Source of the DNA: Oscheius tipulae
Taxonomy: Eukaryota > Nematoda > Chromadorea > Rhabditida > Rhabditidae
Direction of reading: 5' to 3'
DNA length: 64,000 nucleotides
Assembly: GCA_037178975.1 (NCBI GenBank)
Contig: JASJZH010000002.1
Coordinates: forward strand, 2,728,001 to 2,792,000
In this document: positions 45,178 through 56,403 of the stretch, piece by piece
Layout: every line of letters begins with the position of its first letter
Position numbering within the stretch: position 1 is the stretch's first letter
Position numbers and translations under genes: made by a program
The notes under the pieces: generated by a model
Told to the model about the DNA's origin: nothing
The model's database searches: none
Seen by the model: only the letters and a program-made list of their open reading frames with translations

Positions 45178-46097
45178 TCTGCTGTGACCTGTTTTCAAGG
45201 CAATGAATCCATTTTGTACCCTGAAAATGGTGGTTCATCTTTTATCCGTCAAAGAAATAGAAGAAGACTACAATGTGAGAAATGGACAAGCTTCAGTAGT
45301 AGAGAAATCATGAATGGGGGAAAGAAACTTGAAATCTCAAAGTGGAACTGTCAAAAAAGGGAGAAAATAAGTCCCAACGCAGTTGACCTCGGATATCCGC
45401 GGTTTTCACGAGAAACTATTCATGAAAAGTTAGTGAAAACGTGGAACCATTAAAAATGGGAAAAGGATGAGACTGTAACTGGAGAAGAAAGTGAAACTGA
45501 AAAAAAGGCTTGGAAGAAGGCCAAGAGACGGCTATCAGAGGCATAATGCACTTGTTCTCACTTGCCCTAGCCCCACTCTCAGTCTCAACACATGTGATAT
45601 ATTGATTTTCTCGCTTGCGCACAAACACCAGAGCTGCTGAAGGACGACGTCCTGTGGATTATAATTGTCCAACTTTCTGCCTTTTCTCATAAATCTTGTT
45701 CTAAAAATAGTAAGAGACAGAGAGACAGGGGGACAGAGAAGCAGAGAGACCGATGAAATTATGGTCTCAAGGAAACGTGTTCCATAAGGGCAGAGATTTG
45801 TGATGAAGATAAGCGGGAGAAATATGACTGGAAGCCATCAAGATCCCGATAGGAATCGTTGAAATAACTGAGGAAGCTAGGAGGAAAAATGACCTTGTAT
45901 CTTCGGGTCTCTCTCTCCCATTTTATGTTTATAGCCGCGAGGACAGGGCTCTCTGACCAAGGAGGTCAACACTGGAATGAATAGTGTTTGCTTGAGAGAT
46001 TGGAGATGTTTTCAGGGAGAATAAACTCAACAGTCAGAAAAAGAAACTGAAAACTGTTATCGGGAGAAACTGATAGACATGCTTCCGTCTGAATGTC

Positions 46098-46134
46098 AGT
46101 CAGCCTGATGTGACGGTGTCTATTCAGACTGACT
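46098..46134. repeat. inverted repeat, 11-bp arms with one mismatch
   Basis: AGTCAGCCTGA at 46098-46108 and TCAGACTGACT at 46124-46134 can pair with one mismatch around a 15-nt loop. Function unknown. Confidence 0.4.
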
Positions 46135-46590
46135 CTCCAATCTCAGTCTTGAAAAGTGATCGTCTCTCTCTCTCTCTCTCTGGATACGAGAATCAAAAAC
46201 AGTTGTATTGGTGATAAGTCATTGTTTGCGCCCTTCTCCATTTGAAGAAGTCCTTTTCCTACGAAATGCTACAAAATACGGCAGTCGATCGAAAACTACA
46301 ATTGAGAGGAACTGAAAGAGGGATGACACATGTGAATACAAAGTTCCATCAGCCAACAAAATGCATCATTGCTTCGACAGACACCGACAAGACTTCGAAG
46401 TTTAGTAGAGAGTCTCTCCAGGACAGATTTTGTTCCTATATCACTAGACCACTAGACCCTAAACTCAACGATTTAGTTCTAACCAATGCGGTAGCAAGCT
46501 CTACCAGACAACCTCTAATTTTATAGTGTGTCTTTTTGGTTACTGTGACTTTCCAGAGAACATCCTCACTTCTTTGTCAGTAAAAGTAAC

Positions 46591-46636
46591 GATCACGATA
46601 GTCGGTCAGGGTTCACGTCCCGCGTGATCATTTTTT
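46591..46636 (+). other. minimal tRNA-like hairpin with T-arm and T6 run
   Basis: GATCACG (46591-46597) pairs with CGTGATC (46623-46629). Inside is CAGGGTTCACGTCCC, a T-arm/B-box-like motif, and the 3' side is followed directly by TTTTTT, a Pol III terminator. There is no room for D and anticodon arms, so it is a deleted tRNA gene or a tRNA-like small RNA. Confidence 0.3.
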
Positions 46637-46800
46637 ACACCTACGATAGGATCAAAATCTTCCTCGACTCTCTTCACAGCCTCTCCCATTAGCGTCTCTG
46701 TTCTCTTTGCTCAGTCGCGCTCAGCAGACCCGTGACCTGAGCACTTGATACCTTCAGGAGGTGAGAGTTCTCTCGCCTCCTGACCAGTCCCTCTCTTCCA

Positions 46801-48163
46801 ATGGTCAGCGGCTTTCATCTCCTCTGGCTCCTCATCCCTACTGTCTCGTCATTTATCGTCGGTGGCTGTATAGGGCCAAAGTCTGTCCTAGAGAGACTAC
46901 TGTCCCCACAGCAAAAAGTAGAGCTTCGAAGACTCGTTCATACCCGATTTGAGGGAGACAACGCTCCACAGGTTCAATTTCCCCTCGATATAAGTACAAG
47001 AAGCTAAGTTACTCCCCGTGGTGAACCAGTTCGTCCTCGAGAAGATTGGGCCCGTGAAATGGAACGAAATTCTACCGGAACTGGTCGCCTACCAGAGTAA
47101 ACACCACGAGTGCTCCATCTATGCTCAGCTGTTGCCGAAAAATGTCTACAAGAGTCTTCTGGTGGGTTGCAGAGTATCAGAGAATGGATCAGAGTCTCAA
47201 CTTCTTATGTCATTGTCTTTCTCATATGAACGCAGAGAGTGTATACCATATTTCAAATGCCCGTAACCCAGTTTAGAAATAGGAACTGATTCTGTCGGAA
47301 AAGCTATTTTGGACGACTTTTGCCGATCCACTAGATTTTCTAAAATGTCGATGAAACAGCAGTTTTCTACAGAGATCACTTGGGAATAGGAAAAGTTAAA
47401 CATAGAGACGGCAAAGAGAAACACAGGAGTACAGGATGACAGAGTAGGTCTGCCGTGGAAGAGAGACATTGACAGAGGGATCTACCAGGGAAAGAACAAA
47501 ATAGACTAACCTTTCGGTATTCCTGTTGTAGACCTGGCGACGCATGGTAGGCTTTCGGTAGTTGTAATGATATCTGGTAGTTGTGGTAGACTTGAAGAGG
47601 CAGATTCATTGCATGAGACGACCTTCTGGTAGCAGAGCACACCACACCTGACTAGCCCCCACAGAACTTGCCAAGGATTATTCTTGGCTTGACAACTTTG
47701 AAGTTTCTGTAGGAGTTATTTTGGAGTTCGAAGTCCGTGATTAGAGCTGACAAGTTAGGCCAGAAGACAGTTTGTTTACAAAGTTGACCATGACTCACCG
47801 TATCTCTCTGTGTGTCTATCACGGCTACAGAATGTGTCAATTTTTCAGCAATCAGTTTGGCGAGCCTCTGAATCCGGAGCCAGCAAAGAAGACCTGAAGC
47901 GTCTGGTAGAAGATTACGTGGACAGAGCTCTGGCTGCCGGTGTTATCCCCGAACTCAATCGTCCCCAGCTCAAGACAGCGACTGCCAATCCTGCTAGCGG
48001 TCATTATTACAGGTCTTAGCAAATTTCTAAGCAAAACAAGACTTCTAGAACCGTCCTGGCCAATCATCCGCCCGTCTTCCGCAACAATCCTATGGGTCGC
48101 AAGCCTATTTTCCCTCTCCTAGATTTGGTCAACTTTAAGAATTACCTGAAAAGTCACCGATAA
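46801..48163 (+). CDS. secreted protein of unknown function (200 aa)
   Basis: Exons 46801-46971, 47009-47161, 47849-48012 and 48049-48163 give 200 aa. Residues 1-18 (MVSGFHLLWLLIPTVSSF) are a signal peptide. The mature part is mostly helical: LLSPQQKVELRRLVHTRF, VVNQFVLEKIGPVKWNEILP, ASKEDLKRLVEDYVDRALAA, and ends FPLLDLVNFKNYLKSHR. Few Cys and no repeats. An alternating hydrophobic-helix pattern could suit a fatty-acid or lipid carrier, but I recognise no family. AATAAA at 48195-48200; convergent with the next gene (75 bp between stops). Intron 2 (687 nt) has no feature I can name. Confidence 0.72.
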
Positions 48164-48237
48164 AATCGGAGTCACATGGGTATTTGGAAGCGGGAATAAA
48201 GTGTATTTATTGCTCAATGTATAGAGATCATTTCTTC

Positions 48238-49302
48238 TCCTTCAAGAACCTCTTCATGATTTTCTTCACGTTCTGCAAGTAGAAGCTTTTGGTATGCGGA
48301 TGTACAGGGATATCGAAGATAACGGGGTCGTTCTTGGCCTCAAGCTGCTCGTCGCATTGAGCACAGTTGATGAACTTGGTGTAGCCGTCGGAGGTACAAC
48401 CGTAGCCTGGAAATGGATGGTCACTGTCCCTGTCACTGTCTCACCTTCATGAATGTGTGAAAAAACATGGTACTTGGGCTTGACTCTCTTAGAGACAGTA
48501 TTCAGTAACTCAACACATCCCATTCTCTGTCCAGTTGCCATTCGGTCTCCGTGTCCTGAACATAAATTCATCGAAATTTCCAGGAACCTTACCTAGAGGA
48601 GGAGTATGAGTCAACAAGACATCAACTCCTGAAGGGATCTGATTCCACTTGTCCAGAAGAGCCTGTCCCCTCGGGAGATTAAACGCCCAGTTATCAACTC
48701 TCGGCTGCCAGGGGGTACCGTATATTGTGATTCCAAATAGTTCTATGACGGAATCTTCGAGGTAGATCGCATTAGTCAGAAGGGGTTTAGGAGAGGCTAG
48801 CTTCGAGGACTGAAGAGCCGAGATTAGCGCTTGCTTCAGGGCCAACTCCTTGGCTTCCGTCTCTCTTACTGAAAGGAAATGGTTGGGAAAAGACCCAGTG
48901 AGTGAGAATGGCAGGAATAGTGACTCACTGGATGAACTCAAGAAGTTCTGATCGAATGTGCATTCATGGTTTCCAGCAATTACCACCTTGTAGGCATGTT
49001 TAAGATGGCCTAAACATTTTCAAACTCATGTTTTCTAGACACTGTCTCACTTAGATTCTTGTTGAACTGCTGAACTTCCTTGGGAAGACCACAAGAGGTA
49101 AAATCCCCGGCAACCAGAAGGACATCTCCCGGCGGGATTGCTGCTGGATCCAGTCGAGCTCCGTGTGTACAACCAATACATACAAATCTGACGTGGTCTG
49201 GCTTGACTGGTGTGTCCAGTTTCATCTGAAAAACATTAACTACCAGGCCACAGAAATATCTACCTGTCTGACAGGCTTCACGGGTCTCTTCTCTTTGAGC
49301 AT
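48238..49302 (-). CDS. MPPED: MPPED1/2-type class III metallophosphoesterase
   Basis: Exons 49302-49264, 49225-49051, 49009-48929, 48868-48593, 48555-48445 and 48407-48238 give 283 aa from the Met chosen. Phosphoesterase motifs in order: CIGCTHG (a Cys in place of the usual D-T-H's first Asp context), VLLVAGDFTSCG, VVIAGNHECTFD, VDVLLTHTPPLG and HVFSHIHEGYG, with IYGTPWQPRVDNWAFNLPRG and LLNTVSKRVKPKYHVF as in MPPED2. These are cytosolic metal-dependent cNMP phosphodiesterases with modest activity. The strongly conserved upstream stretch VVTHQYTQDPTVAWE (exon running up to 49347) is in frame but has no Met before it, so the true start may lie in an exon I could not place. The first metal-site residue deserves a check: CIG-C-T-H replaces the usual CIS-D-T-H. 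Confidence 0.9.
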
Positions 49303-49563
49303 TTCCCATGCAACCGTGGGATCCTGGGTGTATTGGTGGGTTACAACCTAAAACGTAATCAGTTTCTTGAGGTATAGAGGGCAGTTTAACAATTTTTCAA
49401 CCCTAGAACACATCAAAAGAAAGTCTTAGACTACATGCCAGACACTAGGGACACTTCTGGAACTTACCAGATACTCCAGTTGAAGGGATGGGGCCTGAAT
49501 CGGGTTTAGGTTTTATGGAATTTTTACTTAGATTTGAGAAATTTTATTGCTTCCCCAAGTTTG

Positions 49564-49857
49564 CTACAGCCTCTGTCTCTCTTTGTCTCTCCCCTTCCCT
49601 ACATTAGCTTTTGGTCCCGGCACGATAGACTCTCTTCTCTGCTGTGACATTCTCCTCATCATTCGTTGCCTTTCGGCCTCTTTCGCTGCCGACTGTTCTC
49701 GAAAAATACTGGCCGTGCCCATCAGATTCGACGTTTTCGAGAACATGGTCGCTGCAAAGCAAGTGGTAGGACCAGAGATTAGAAAGAGGGAGAAAAGAGC
49801 AAGGAAGATGCATCGGGTGCCAATTTGACGAGGTCTCAGAGCCCAGGCTACGCGCAT
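49564..49857 (-). CDS. small secreted basic protein (97 aa)
   Basis: Single-exon frame. A hydrophobic signal segment (RCIFLALFSLFLISGPTTCF, about 15-34) is followed by KTSNLMGTASIFREQSAAKE, then a very basic region (ERQRMMRRMSQQRRESIVPG) and a charged tail. The minus-strand AATAAA at 49548-49543 falls 16-21 nt after the stop, good support for a real transcript end. The plus-strand frame over the same DNA has no such signal. Several Arg-Arg sites could be processed. Family unknown. If real, its polyadenylation precedes the MPPED 5' region by about 200 bp on the same strand. Confidence 0.55.
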   Translation of the reverse strand: MRVAWALRPRQIGTRCIFLALFSLFLISGPTTCFAATMFSKTSNLMGTASIFREQSAAKEAERQRMMRRMSQQRRESIVPGPKANVGKGRDKERQRL

Positions 49858-51808
49858 TACACAGTAATAAGAGGTCAGACATCTTTTGAAAAGTAGTAAA
49901 AGTAGTGGTAATCACCACCTAGAACAACAAGCGAGATTTGACTACAGCATTCGATCTAAGATATATCCGGATTAGTAGACAGTCGTTCACAAGGACAAAA
50001 CAGTTCAGTTAGAGATCGAAAGTTTGGCAAAGTGAAGAAATGTGTGAGCGTTTGAAACCATTTGACTGAGCTTGGACCCTTTTGAACAAAGTGAGAACCT
50101 TCGGTCCATGTCAAATTGATTGTTGGCCGCCGGTTCTTGAACTGTCAGATATAGTCCTATCTTTAAAAAAAATCACAAAATGATCCAAGGGTCCGTAGAT
50201 GAAAAACAATGACTATGATTCGAAGAGGAAGGAGCTGGAACGGTGTTGAGCCCGTACTGTTTCGGTTTGGTCCTAAGTTTCAATTGGTTTAGTCCGAGAG
50301 GTTTCTGATAAGTTTTAAATGGGAGTATAAAAAGGGCAACCGGAAAGACTCTCCCCGGCGTCCAGAAATAGAAAGACGTTATCTTTCTCTCTGGCACAAG
50401 AAACGAGATGTTAGGGGATGAGAACCGGATGAGCAGCTGTCTTCCAGGAGAGTCGAGTGATTAATCCGAGGGGCACCAGGTGAAGAACATAAAAAATGGA
50501 AACAGCCCGCCGAAGCATCATGGGAGCTGTTAATGTGAGCTCGCCGAGCAGTTTTATGAGATCGAGAGAACACTCACCTGGTCTGGCAAGGGTTTGCAGA
50601 AAAACTGTCTCTCTGTGTTTTCGTCCTCTGTCTCTCCGTCTCTCTATCTCTTAGCTTCTCAGTCTCTCTGTCTCTTTGTCTCTCTATTTCTGCGTCGCTA
50701 TGTCTCTAAATTTTGCCCCTGATCTATTCCAACCACCAGTAGATGCATGAAACATGAGAGACAGCTGCTAACAGTGAGAGTGAATGTCAAAACAATGAGA
50801 AACTCCAGTTACTGGGAGTCAGTGTGAGTTTAGTGGGAGTACAAAAGTCCAGAGTGAGCTGGTCAAAAGTCAGGGGTCCGGAAGCAAAAGTGACAGCTTT
50901 TGCAACCGGGATGACGAGCCTGCAAAGAGGAGTAGCTTCCTCACACATCTAGCGACATAGACTTCGAGACGGGCTTTCAGGCTCGAGTCCATTATTAGGC
51001 ACTCTCGAAACGATAGTTTCCTCGTGATTTTACACCCTGAATCTTTGAGATGGAGTCTATTTATCAGAGAGGAAGAGGGAACACGTGGTGAAGCGAGAAC
51101 GCCAGGTAGACTTGACTCTTGGTGGTAAGAGCAATGTTGCTACTGGCTGTGATGAATGTAAATGTTTACCAGACAAGATGTGGTATTGTGACAACTCTAA
51201 TGTTAGGTTTATAAGAGGAGTAGGGATCTGATAAATTTCCTCTGCAGAAAGCGTTGGCCGAGTAATATAGGTACAGAAAGAGATCCCAATCTTGACAGAG
51301 GAAACTAAATTCAAAGGTTTTAGTTTCCTTAGCAGTTACCCCTCCACTTCGTCTATGTCAGCCTTCACTCCCTATTTTTCTCAGCCTGTCAAAGGCAGCC
51401 TCTATTGCTAGCTACTAGCTCTTGTCAGACGCGAAATGGGTGCGAACTTGAGCCACAGAATTCGTTTGAATACCAATTGATTGACAGTTGGTTTTAGCTT
51501 TCCGCCTTTGTTTTGTGGCTGAGAGAGTCGACCGTCCGAGTGCATTGAGAATAAACTGAGAGAGTCGGCCACAGACGCGAGCTTTAAATATCATTTGACA
51601 GATGTACTTTCTTACTTGACCATTGTCCAGAGAGGCAGAGAGATAGCGACATTGTGACTGATCCTATTGCTCCCACTCTTGACTAGCAGTCGTACCAGAA
51701 AGTAATACAATAGCACAACTACAACAATATCTTCCGATGGTACAAGAGAGTGAGTGTTACCGGATTCGTTTCAAATAGATAGTCTAGGATATCCAATTGT
51801 TCTCCCGA
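49858..51808. other. gene-poor; TCTCTG-rich tract at 50605-50712
   Basis: About 2 kb without an exon I can support. A run of TCTCTGTCTC-like units occupies about 50605-50712; the same motif family occurs in introns across the window. A B-box-like GGCTCGAGTCC near 50980 may be another tRNA-derived fragment. Confidence 0.45.
50605..50712. repeat. TCTCTG-type simple repeat tract
   Basis: Imperfect repeats of TCTCTGTCTC over about 110 bp. The same unit (either strand) fills parts of many introns, for example 18512-18548, 17095-17250, 21000-21030, 34738-34762 and 56065-56098. Confidence 0.8.
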
Positions 51809-52307
51809 TTAAACGCTACGAGAAAAGAGCTTCCCTCCACAGTTTATCTGTCTCATTCTACCACAATACCCAGTGGAAGACTCGGGATCCTAGCCAATGA
51901 AACAGACACTAGCTTGCTAAATTGCCCAGTTTGCTCCAAAACTCTCTCTTAGTCTCCTTCCTTTTCCGGCAACAAAGACCATTTGACTCACCGAAGCTCT
52001 CCTTTCGAGCTGTGGAGCAATCAAGAACTTGTTCTTCTCAGAACTGCTCGAGCCTCTTCTCTCTTTGCTCGGCACATATTCCATCAGATCAGCCAACAAT
52101 AAAGAGGGTCCTAGACTCTTGTACACAGGTTTCAAGGGAACCTACGTCTATTGCCAGCCGCGGCCATCTTCTCCTCCTCACTGATCGAGCCATTTGAGCT
52201 TCTCTTGGTCGGCAGAGGACTCACCCTATGATTTTGAAACTTTCTGTTGGGAAAATGTGTTACTTTCTGCTCTCAACAAACTGCTTTAATAAGGCTGGAC
52301 TGAGCAT
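51809..52307 (-). CDS. small Ser/Arg-rich protein with basophilic phosphosites
   Basis: Four exons (52307-52264, 52225-52146, 52110-51992, 51889-51809) join in frame across 38-, 35- and 102-nt introns to 107 aa (324 nt). It starts MLSPALLKQFVESRK, continues LPTKRSSNGSISEEEK, GNRRPSLLLADLMEYVPSKE, PQLERRASDPESS and ends GGKLFSRSV. RRPS and RRAS are classic PKA/14-3-3-type sites, so it looks like a small phospho-regulated scaffold or peptide. No signal peptide. The frame is missed in single-ORF view because each exon is short. The last exon is the least certain (alternative 3' exons are possible). Confidence 0.5.
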
Positions 52308-54319
52308 CGTTTCTGTTAATCTCACTCTCTCTGAAAAATCTTGTTTTCGAGGGTGGTGACGGATTGAGGGGAGACGAAACAATTGTAGAGGAGTAATCGA
52401 CGCGTCGGGGCTGTTTTGACAGGGCAAAAATATTGCCGGGAAGAGACAAGATCAGAAGGGGGCTTTGTCGAGAGCGTTGTGAAACTATGGGCCACGTGAG
52501 GATGTGTCTGAGAATCGTAAAATTGTAAAATAGAAAACTTTAATCTTCTTTAGAGTCTCCTGATACCTATTAGACTAGAACAGTACAAGAAGGAAACAAT
52601 GGAATATCAGAATAGTATTGGCAGCTATGTTGAGAGTGTACGGGAGGGAGCTGGTACGAGTTGCAAGCCACAGACTATGAGATAGTATGGGTACCAGTTC
52701 AGATTCTGTTCAAACTAAAGCTCTAACGTAAGCGAAAAATGATAGTCAACAGTCCATAGTGAAGCAAAGTACCGAAAGAGTAGAGATACGAACTTTGAGC
52801 ATACTCCAGACAATTACTAAGCTCTGAACTCGTACCAGGGTGCTCTCAAGAGTTTTACAATGTTTCCAAATGTATCACCGAATTTGCCTGACAATTTAGA
52901 AGAAGTCAGCTAAACCACTCTTAGAAGAGATCCCAAGTCCGAACCCTAAACCATGCCTAACTCGGTAGGTACTACATTTCAGTCTGTTCTGTTCTAAGAA
53001 CTTCCGAGTTTGAAATTCACAAGTCCTGGGTAGAGTGTGAGAAAGTTAAGGTCTCCATTGGTTTGGGGCGAGACCGTATAGCTTCGTTTCGGAGACGATG
53101 AGATTCACCCGTATGGCCTCAGTTAGTCAATAACCAGCCAATGCCGTGAGTAACTACAAAAGACAACTTCAGACTCAATGGATATGATTCTCACACAGGT
53201 GAGAAACACATTATGAGCGATTTTGGGTAGTATTAAGGAGAGAAGTATGATCCGCTAGTGACAAGGGTCGAATCAACAAAACTGACAGAAATGATATTGT
53301 GCAAAAAGATCGAGTTTCAAGTGAGCAAAAAGCAATAAAACGGCCCGTGGTGATTTGTGTGGGCACACAAACGGGTCACAACAGGCGTGTAAAATCTCTT
53401 AAGTTTTCGGGTCGGCCGGGGCACGTGAATCCAATTGTCTTTGTCAATTAATTTGTTCGGTTCTTTGATTTCGACAGAGGTGTGTAAAATCTGGACTCTC
53501 GATAACTAGGGAGAGAGAGAGAGAGAGAGAGGAAAAGGAACAAAGCGGTCTATTTTGGCTGAGCTTGACGAGCCCGGTGACAAGTCAGACTGGCTGGGAG
53601 AGAGAAAAAGCTGCAAAAGTATAATAGTCTGTCAGCTGTTGGACAGAAATAGGAACTGAAAATTGGGGTCTAATGAGAGCAAATTAATCTAGGGAGGAGT
53701 GTTGGAACAGGCGTGTTGAACAAGCCTACTTTGATGTTCAATGGGAGCGAAGATGGATGGCCGGCTTTTTGGAGATTACAACCAGGGTGGAACAAGGTTC
53801 ACACGAAAGTTGCAGAAGACTGTTCGGAGAATATGAGCCATTTCTCTATCTCTGCCTGACGACTCATTAGATAGAAAAGGACGATCAATTACTTCGTGAC
53901 TTCTGTCGAGATCGAGTGAGTGAGCTCATCTGTAGCCGACAGTCCTCTCGATCGACGTTGTCTTGCTGTAACGAAAGAGCATGGCCTCGCTCGACTGTGG
54001 TAGACAATTGATAGTCACTATCTCAGCGGCTCCAGTGAGTAGGTTTTCCAGCAGGCGGCTGCTACTGGTAGTGTTCTCGGTTTGGTAGCTTCACTCTCTG
54101 TCTCTCTGTTTTCATCTTGCCAATTTTGCCGTCGTCGATTGTCGTGGTAGAGTAGGGTGAGAAGGCGATAGTCCAATCTAGAGTTCAAGGTAGACTACTT
54201 TGAAGAGAGCCAGCTACTGAGAACTAACAACTTCCTCCGACAAAGACGAACTACTCGACGAGTTCGGAATTTCTCAGAGTTAACTTGTCAAGAGTAAACA
54301 CAGGATAACACTTGATAAT
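52308..54319. other. gene-poor region
   Basis: 2 kb with no exon I can support on either strand; GA microsatellite at about 53508-53531. May be regulatory DNA for the flanking genes. Confidence 0.45.
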
Positions 54320-54549
54320 ATGAGGGTTATCCTGTACCCACTCTTCGCCTCTGCTGCTCCAGTAAGAGGAAACTTTTTGTTCTTGCTCTACTGGCTGCTA
54401 CTCTCTTCTACCACCGGCAGTCTACTACTAGAGAGCTGGAACTGTCCACCGTGGGATTCTCGAATTTCAAGATGTCTGATAGTCTATCACCGGGTAGGGA
54501 TAGAGAAGAAGGAAACGAGAGATCGAGGAGAATGCGGAGATCTACGCTT

Positions 54550-54740
54550 CGAGTAGTGGCTACCGAGACGTCTGCTTGTACCAGTCATCTTCTACTAGTC
54601 GAGCTCTGTAGCCAAAGAGTCGAGGAAAGGAGACTCTTTGCCTTCTGCTCTAATCTAGTGCCTGATGTCGACTGGAACCGTCTACCGTGGGAGCGTCTAA
54701 TGTTACATCTGCTCGAGTCGTGGCTACCGAGACGTCTGCT
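54550..54740 (+). repeat. diverged 164-bp spaced direct duplication
   Basis: CGAGTAGTGGCTACCGAGAC at 54550 recurs as CGAGTCGTGGCTACCGAGAC at 54714, and GGAACTGTCCACCGTGGGA (about 54439) recurs as GGAACCGTCTACCGTGGGA (about 54674). A diverged tandem duplication in DNA that has an open 120-codon frame (54451-54813) but no convincing gene. Confidence 0.55.
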
Positions 54741-55242
54741 CATCTACCGATCATATCGCCTAGTTCTGAAGCCATGGGATTGGAGTCGAAAGAAGTCGAT
54801 GGAGGCCAGGTAAGCGCATTTAGAGAAATTGGGTACTGTAAGGGGTTTTGTGTCTGCTTTATGTGATTCACCTTCGAACCATGTAACTGTAGCTTTTCCT
54901 ATGATTCTGTCGGACTACCATGTCCCTTTCCGCCCTCCCCCTATCTCTTTTACTACTATTGTACTTTCTCTCCCCTGTCAGGTTTCCTCTCCTCTTCCCC
55001 ACCAGATCCTATCTCCCAGCTTCCAGACTGGTAGTTATGTCATTGCAACAAACAATCTCCCCTTCCTCCTCCTCCTTTTAGCCAATGCTTCAATCTAATC
55101 ACTCTCTGAGACAAAGAACTTTCTCACGAGCGCGCGTTTTATGCTGATGAGGCCGGTGCGCGACGGCTAATGCCGTCCAATCTCCTTTTTTGTCAATGGA
55201 ACTGCTAACTTGCTTCAGTTCGGATAAGCTTCCTTCTTCGAC
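54741..55242. other. no gene seen
   Basis: About 500 bp upstream of the 291-aa gene; pyrimidine-rich, with no exon supported. Confidence 0.45.
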
Positions 55243-56373
55243 ATGTCCTTTCTCTTGGTTCTACTTTTTGGGCTTGGAGCCGCTCTGGACAATGCCTTCT
55301 TTCAGTCCTTCCAACTCAGTCCACCAGGTTTGTCAGAGAAACATAGAGACAGAGAGACGGAGAGGCAGAGGAACACTTTTACTCTTCCAGGACCTCCTAG
55401 AGCAGTTCCACCAGTTGGTGTACCTCGGGCCCCTCCCGGAATAGAGCCTATGACTTATGCCGTAAAGCATGGTGTCAGTCTAGAGACGGACGAAGAAGGA
55501 GCCTACAGAGTAGGTGGTCAAGTTCAGGAAGGCTATGAAAATCTGTACTTTGAAGCCTCGACTATGGTTCCAACTGGTTAGTGACTATTCCAAGGCAACA
55601 ACCCTGTCTAGATCCCCAAAAGAGGATGAGTCGCGAGAAGTCTCTTGAGGAGATGCTCCAAGCGTTCCGGGACAGTACAAAAGTGACCCTCACCTTCGAA
55701 CCAGAAGGTAGTGGTCAAGAAGACGACGTCATTATGGACACGGCTGTGGAAATTTCCAATAATCGTATGAGTCCACTGGATGGGACAGTCTTCGTAGGAA
55801 ATTTGGTTCCTCAAGTAGCGAAGAAGAAGTCAGAACAGAGGACAACAAGACTATTAAACGTGTCCGGGGAAACAGCTAAAGTGTTAAAATCTGGATCAAA
55901 GCTGAGGATTCCAGCGGTTGGAGAGAATGCCGTCAAAAGTGGGTGAAGCTTTCAAATGACTGACAGGATTACAGTACCTTATCACAAACTACTACAGATT
56001 TTGGATGGTACGGCAGCAAAGCCAAGGAGGCATAGAACGAGCAAGTTCGGTAAGTGTGGAGAGATTCAGAGAGAGAGAGAGACAGAGAGACAGAAAGATG
56101 AAGGTATTGTTGTTCAGAAAACACCTCATTCATCTACCATCCAGACACCCTGGTGATTATGGGAAGTCCTGACTCAAGACGGTATTCATATACATAATTT
56201 TCCAGCAATCCTTCAGAGGAAAGTCTCGTCAAGGTCTCCATCGAGGTCGTGGTAACTGGAAGTCAAGAAGGTTAGCTCGACCTCTCTGGTTTCATCGGAA
56301 ATCTCTGTTCTTGAGAAAAGTCCTTCTGGACAGGGTCACCCAGAACCAGCTCCGCAAAATTCAATTCTTGTAA
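55243..56373 (+). CDS. secreted protein of unknown function (291 aa)
   Basis: Exons 55243-55327, 55391-55576, 55612-55938, 55975-56049, 56118-56152 and 56206-56373 give 291 aa, all phases agreeing. Signal peptide MSFLLVLLFGLGAALDNA; then a Pro-rich segment (LSPPGPPRAVPPVGVPRAPP), an acidic middle (FEPEGSGQEDDVIMDTAVE), LDGTVFVGNLVPQVAKK, and a strongly basic C-terminus (RQGLHRGRGNWKSRRLARP, ending LRKIQFL). No Cys framework or known domain. Likely a lineage-specific extracellular or cuticle-associated protein. Convergent with CPQ, whose stop is 31 bp away. Confidence 0.72.
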
Positions 56374-56403
56374 TTTATTGTTCCGTGTTTGTACAGAAAG
56401 GAG

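Larger units (their letters stand above)
45178..46800. other. no gene seen; TC microsatellite and two short inverted repeats
   Basis: 1.6 kb between the DENND5 start (-) and the next plus-strand gene. Contains a (TC)n run near 46163-46182, a hairpin at 46098-46134 and a tRNA-like hairpin at 46591-46636. A 94-codon frame at 46242-46526 lacks coding character. Confidence 0.5.

Noticed and set aside
46242-46526. 94-codon open frame
   Set aside because: Random codon use, no splice continuation, no signal or domain, no poly(A) signal.
49547-49828. Plus-strand 93-codon frame opposite the small secreted protein
   Set aside because: The minus-strand frame has a signal peptide, coding-like composition and a poly(A) signal just after its stop; the plus frame is its shadow.
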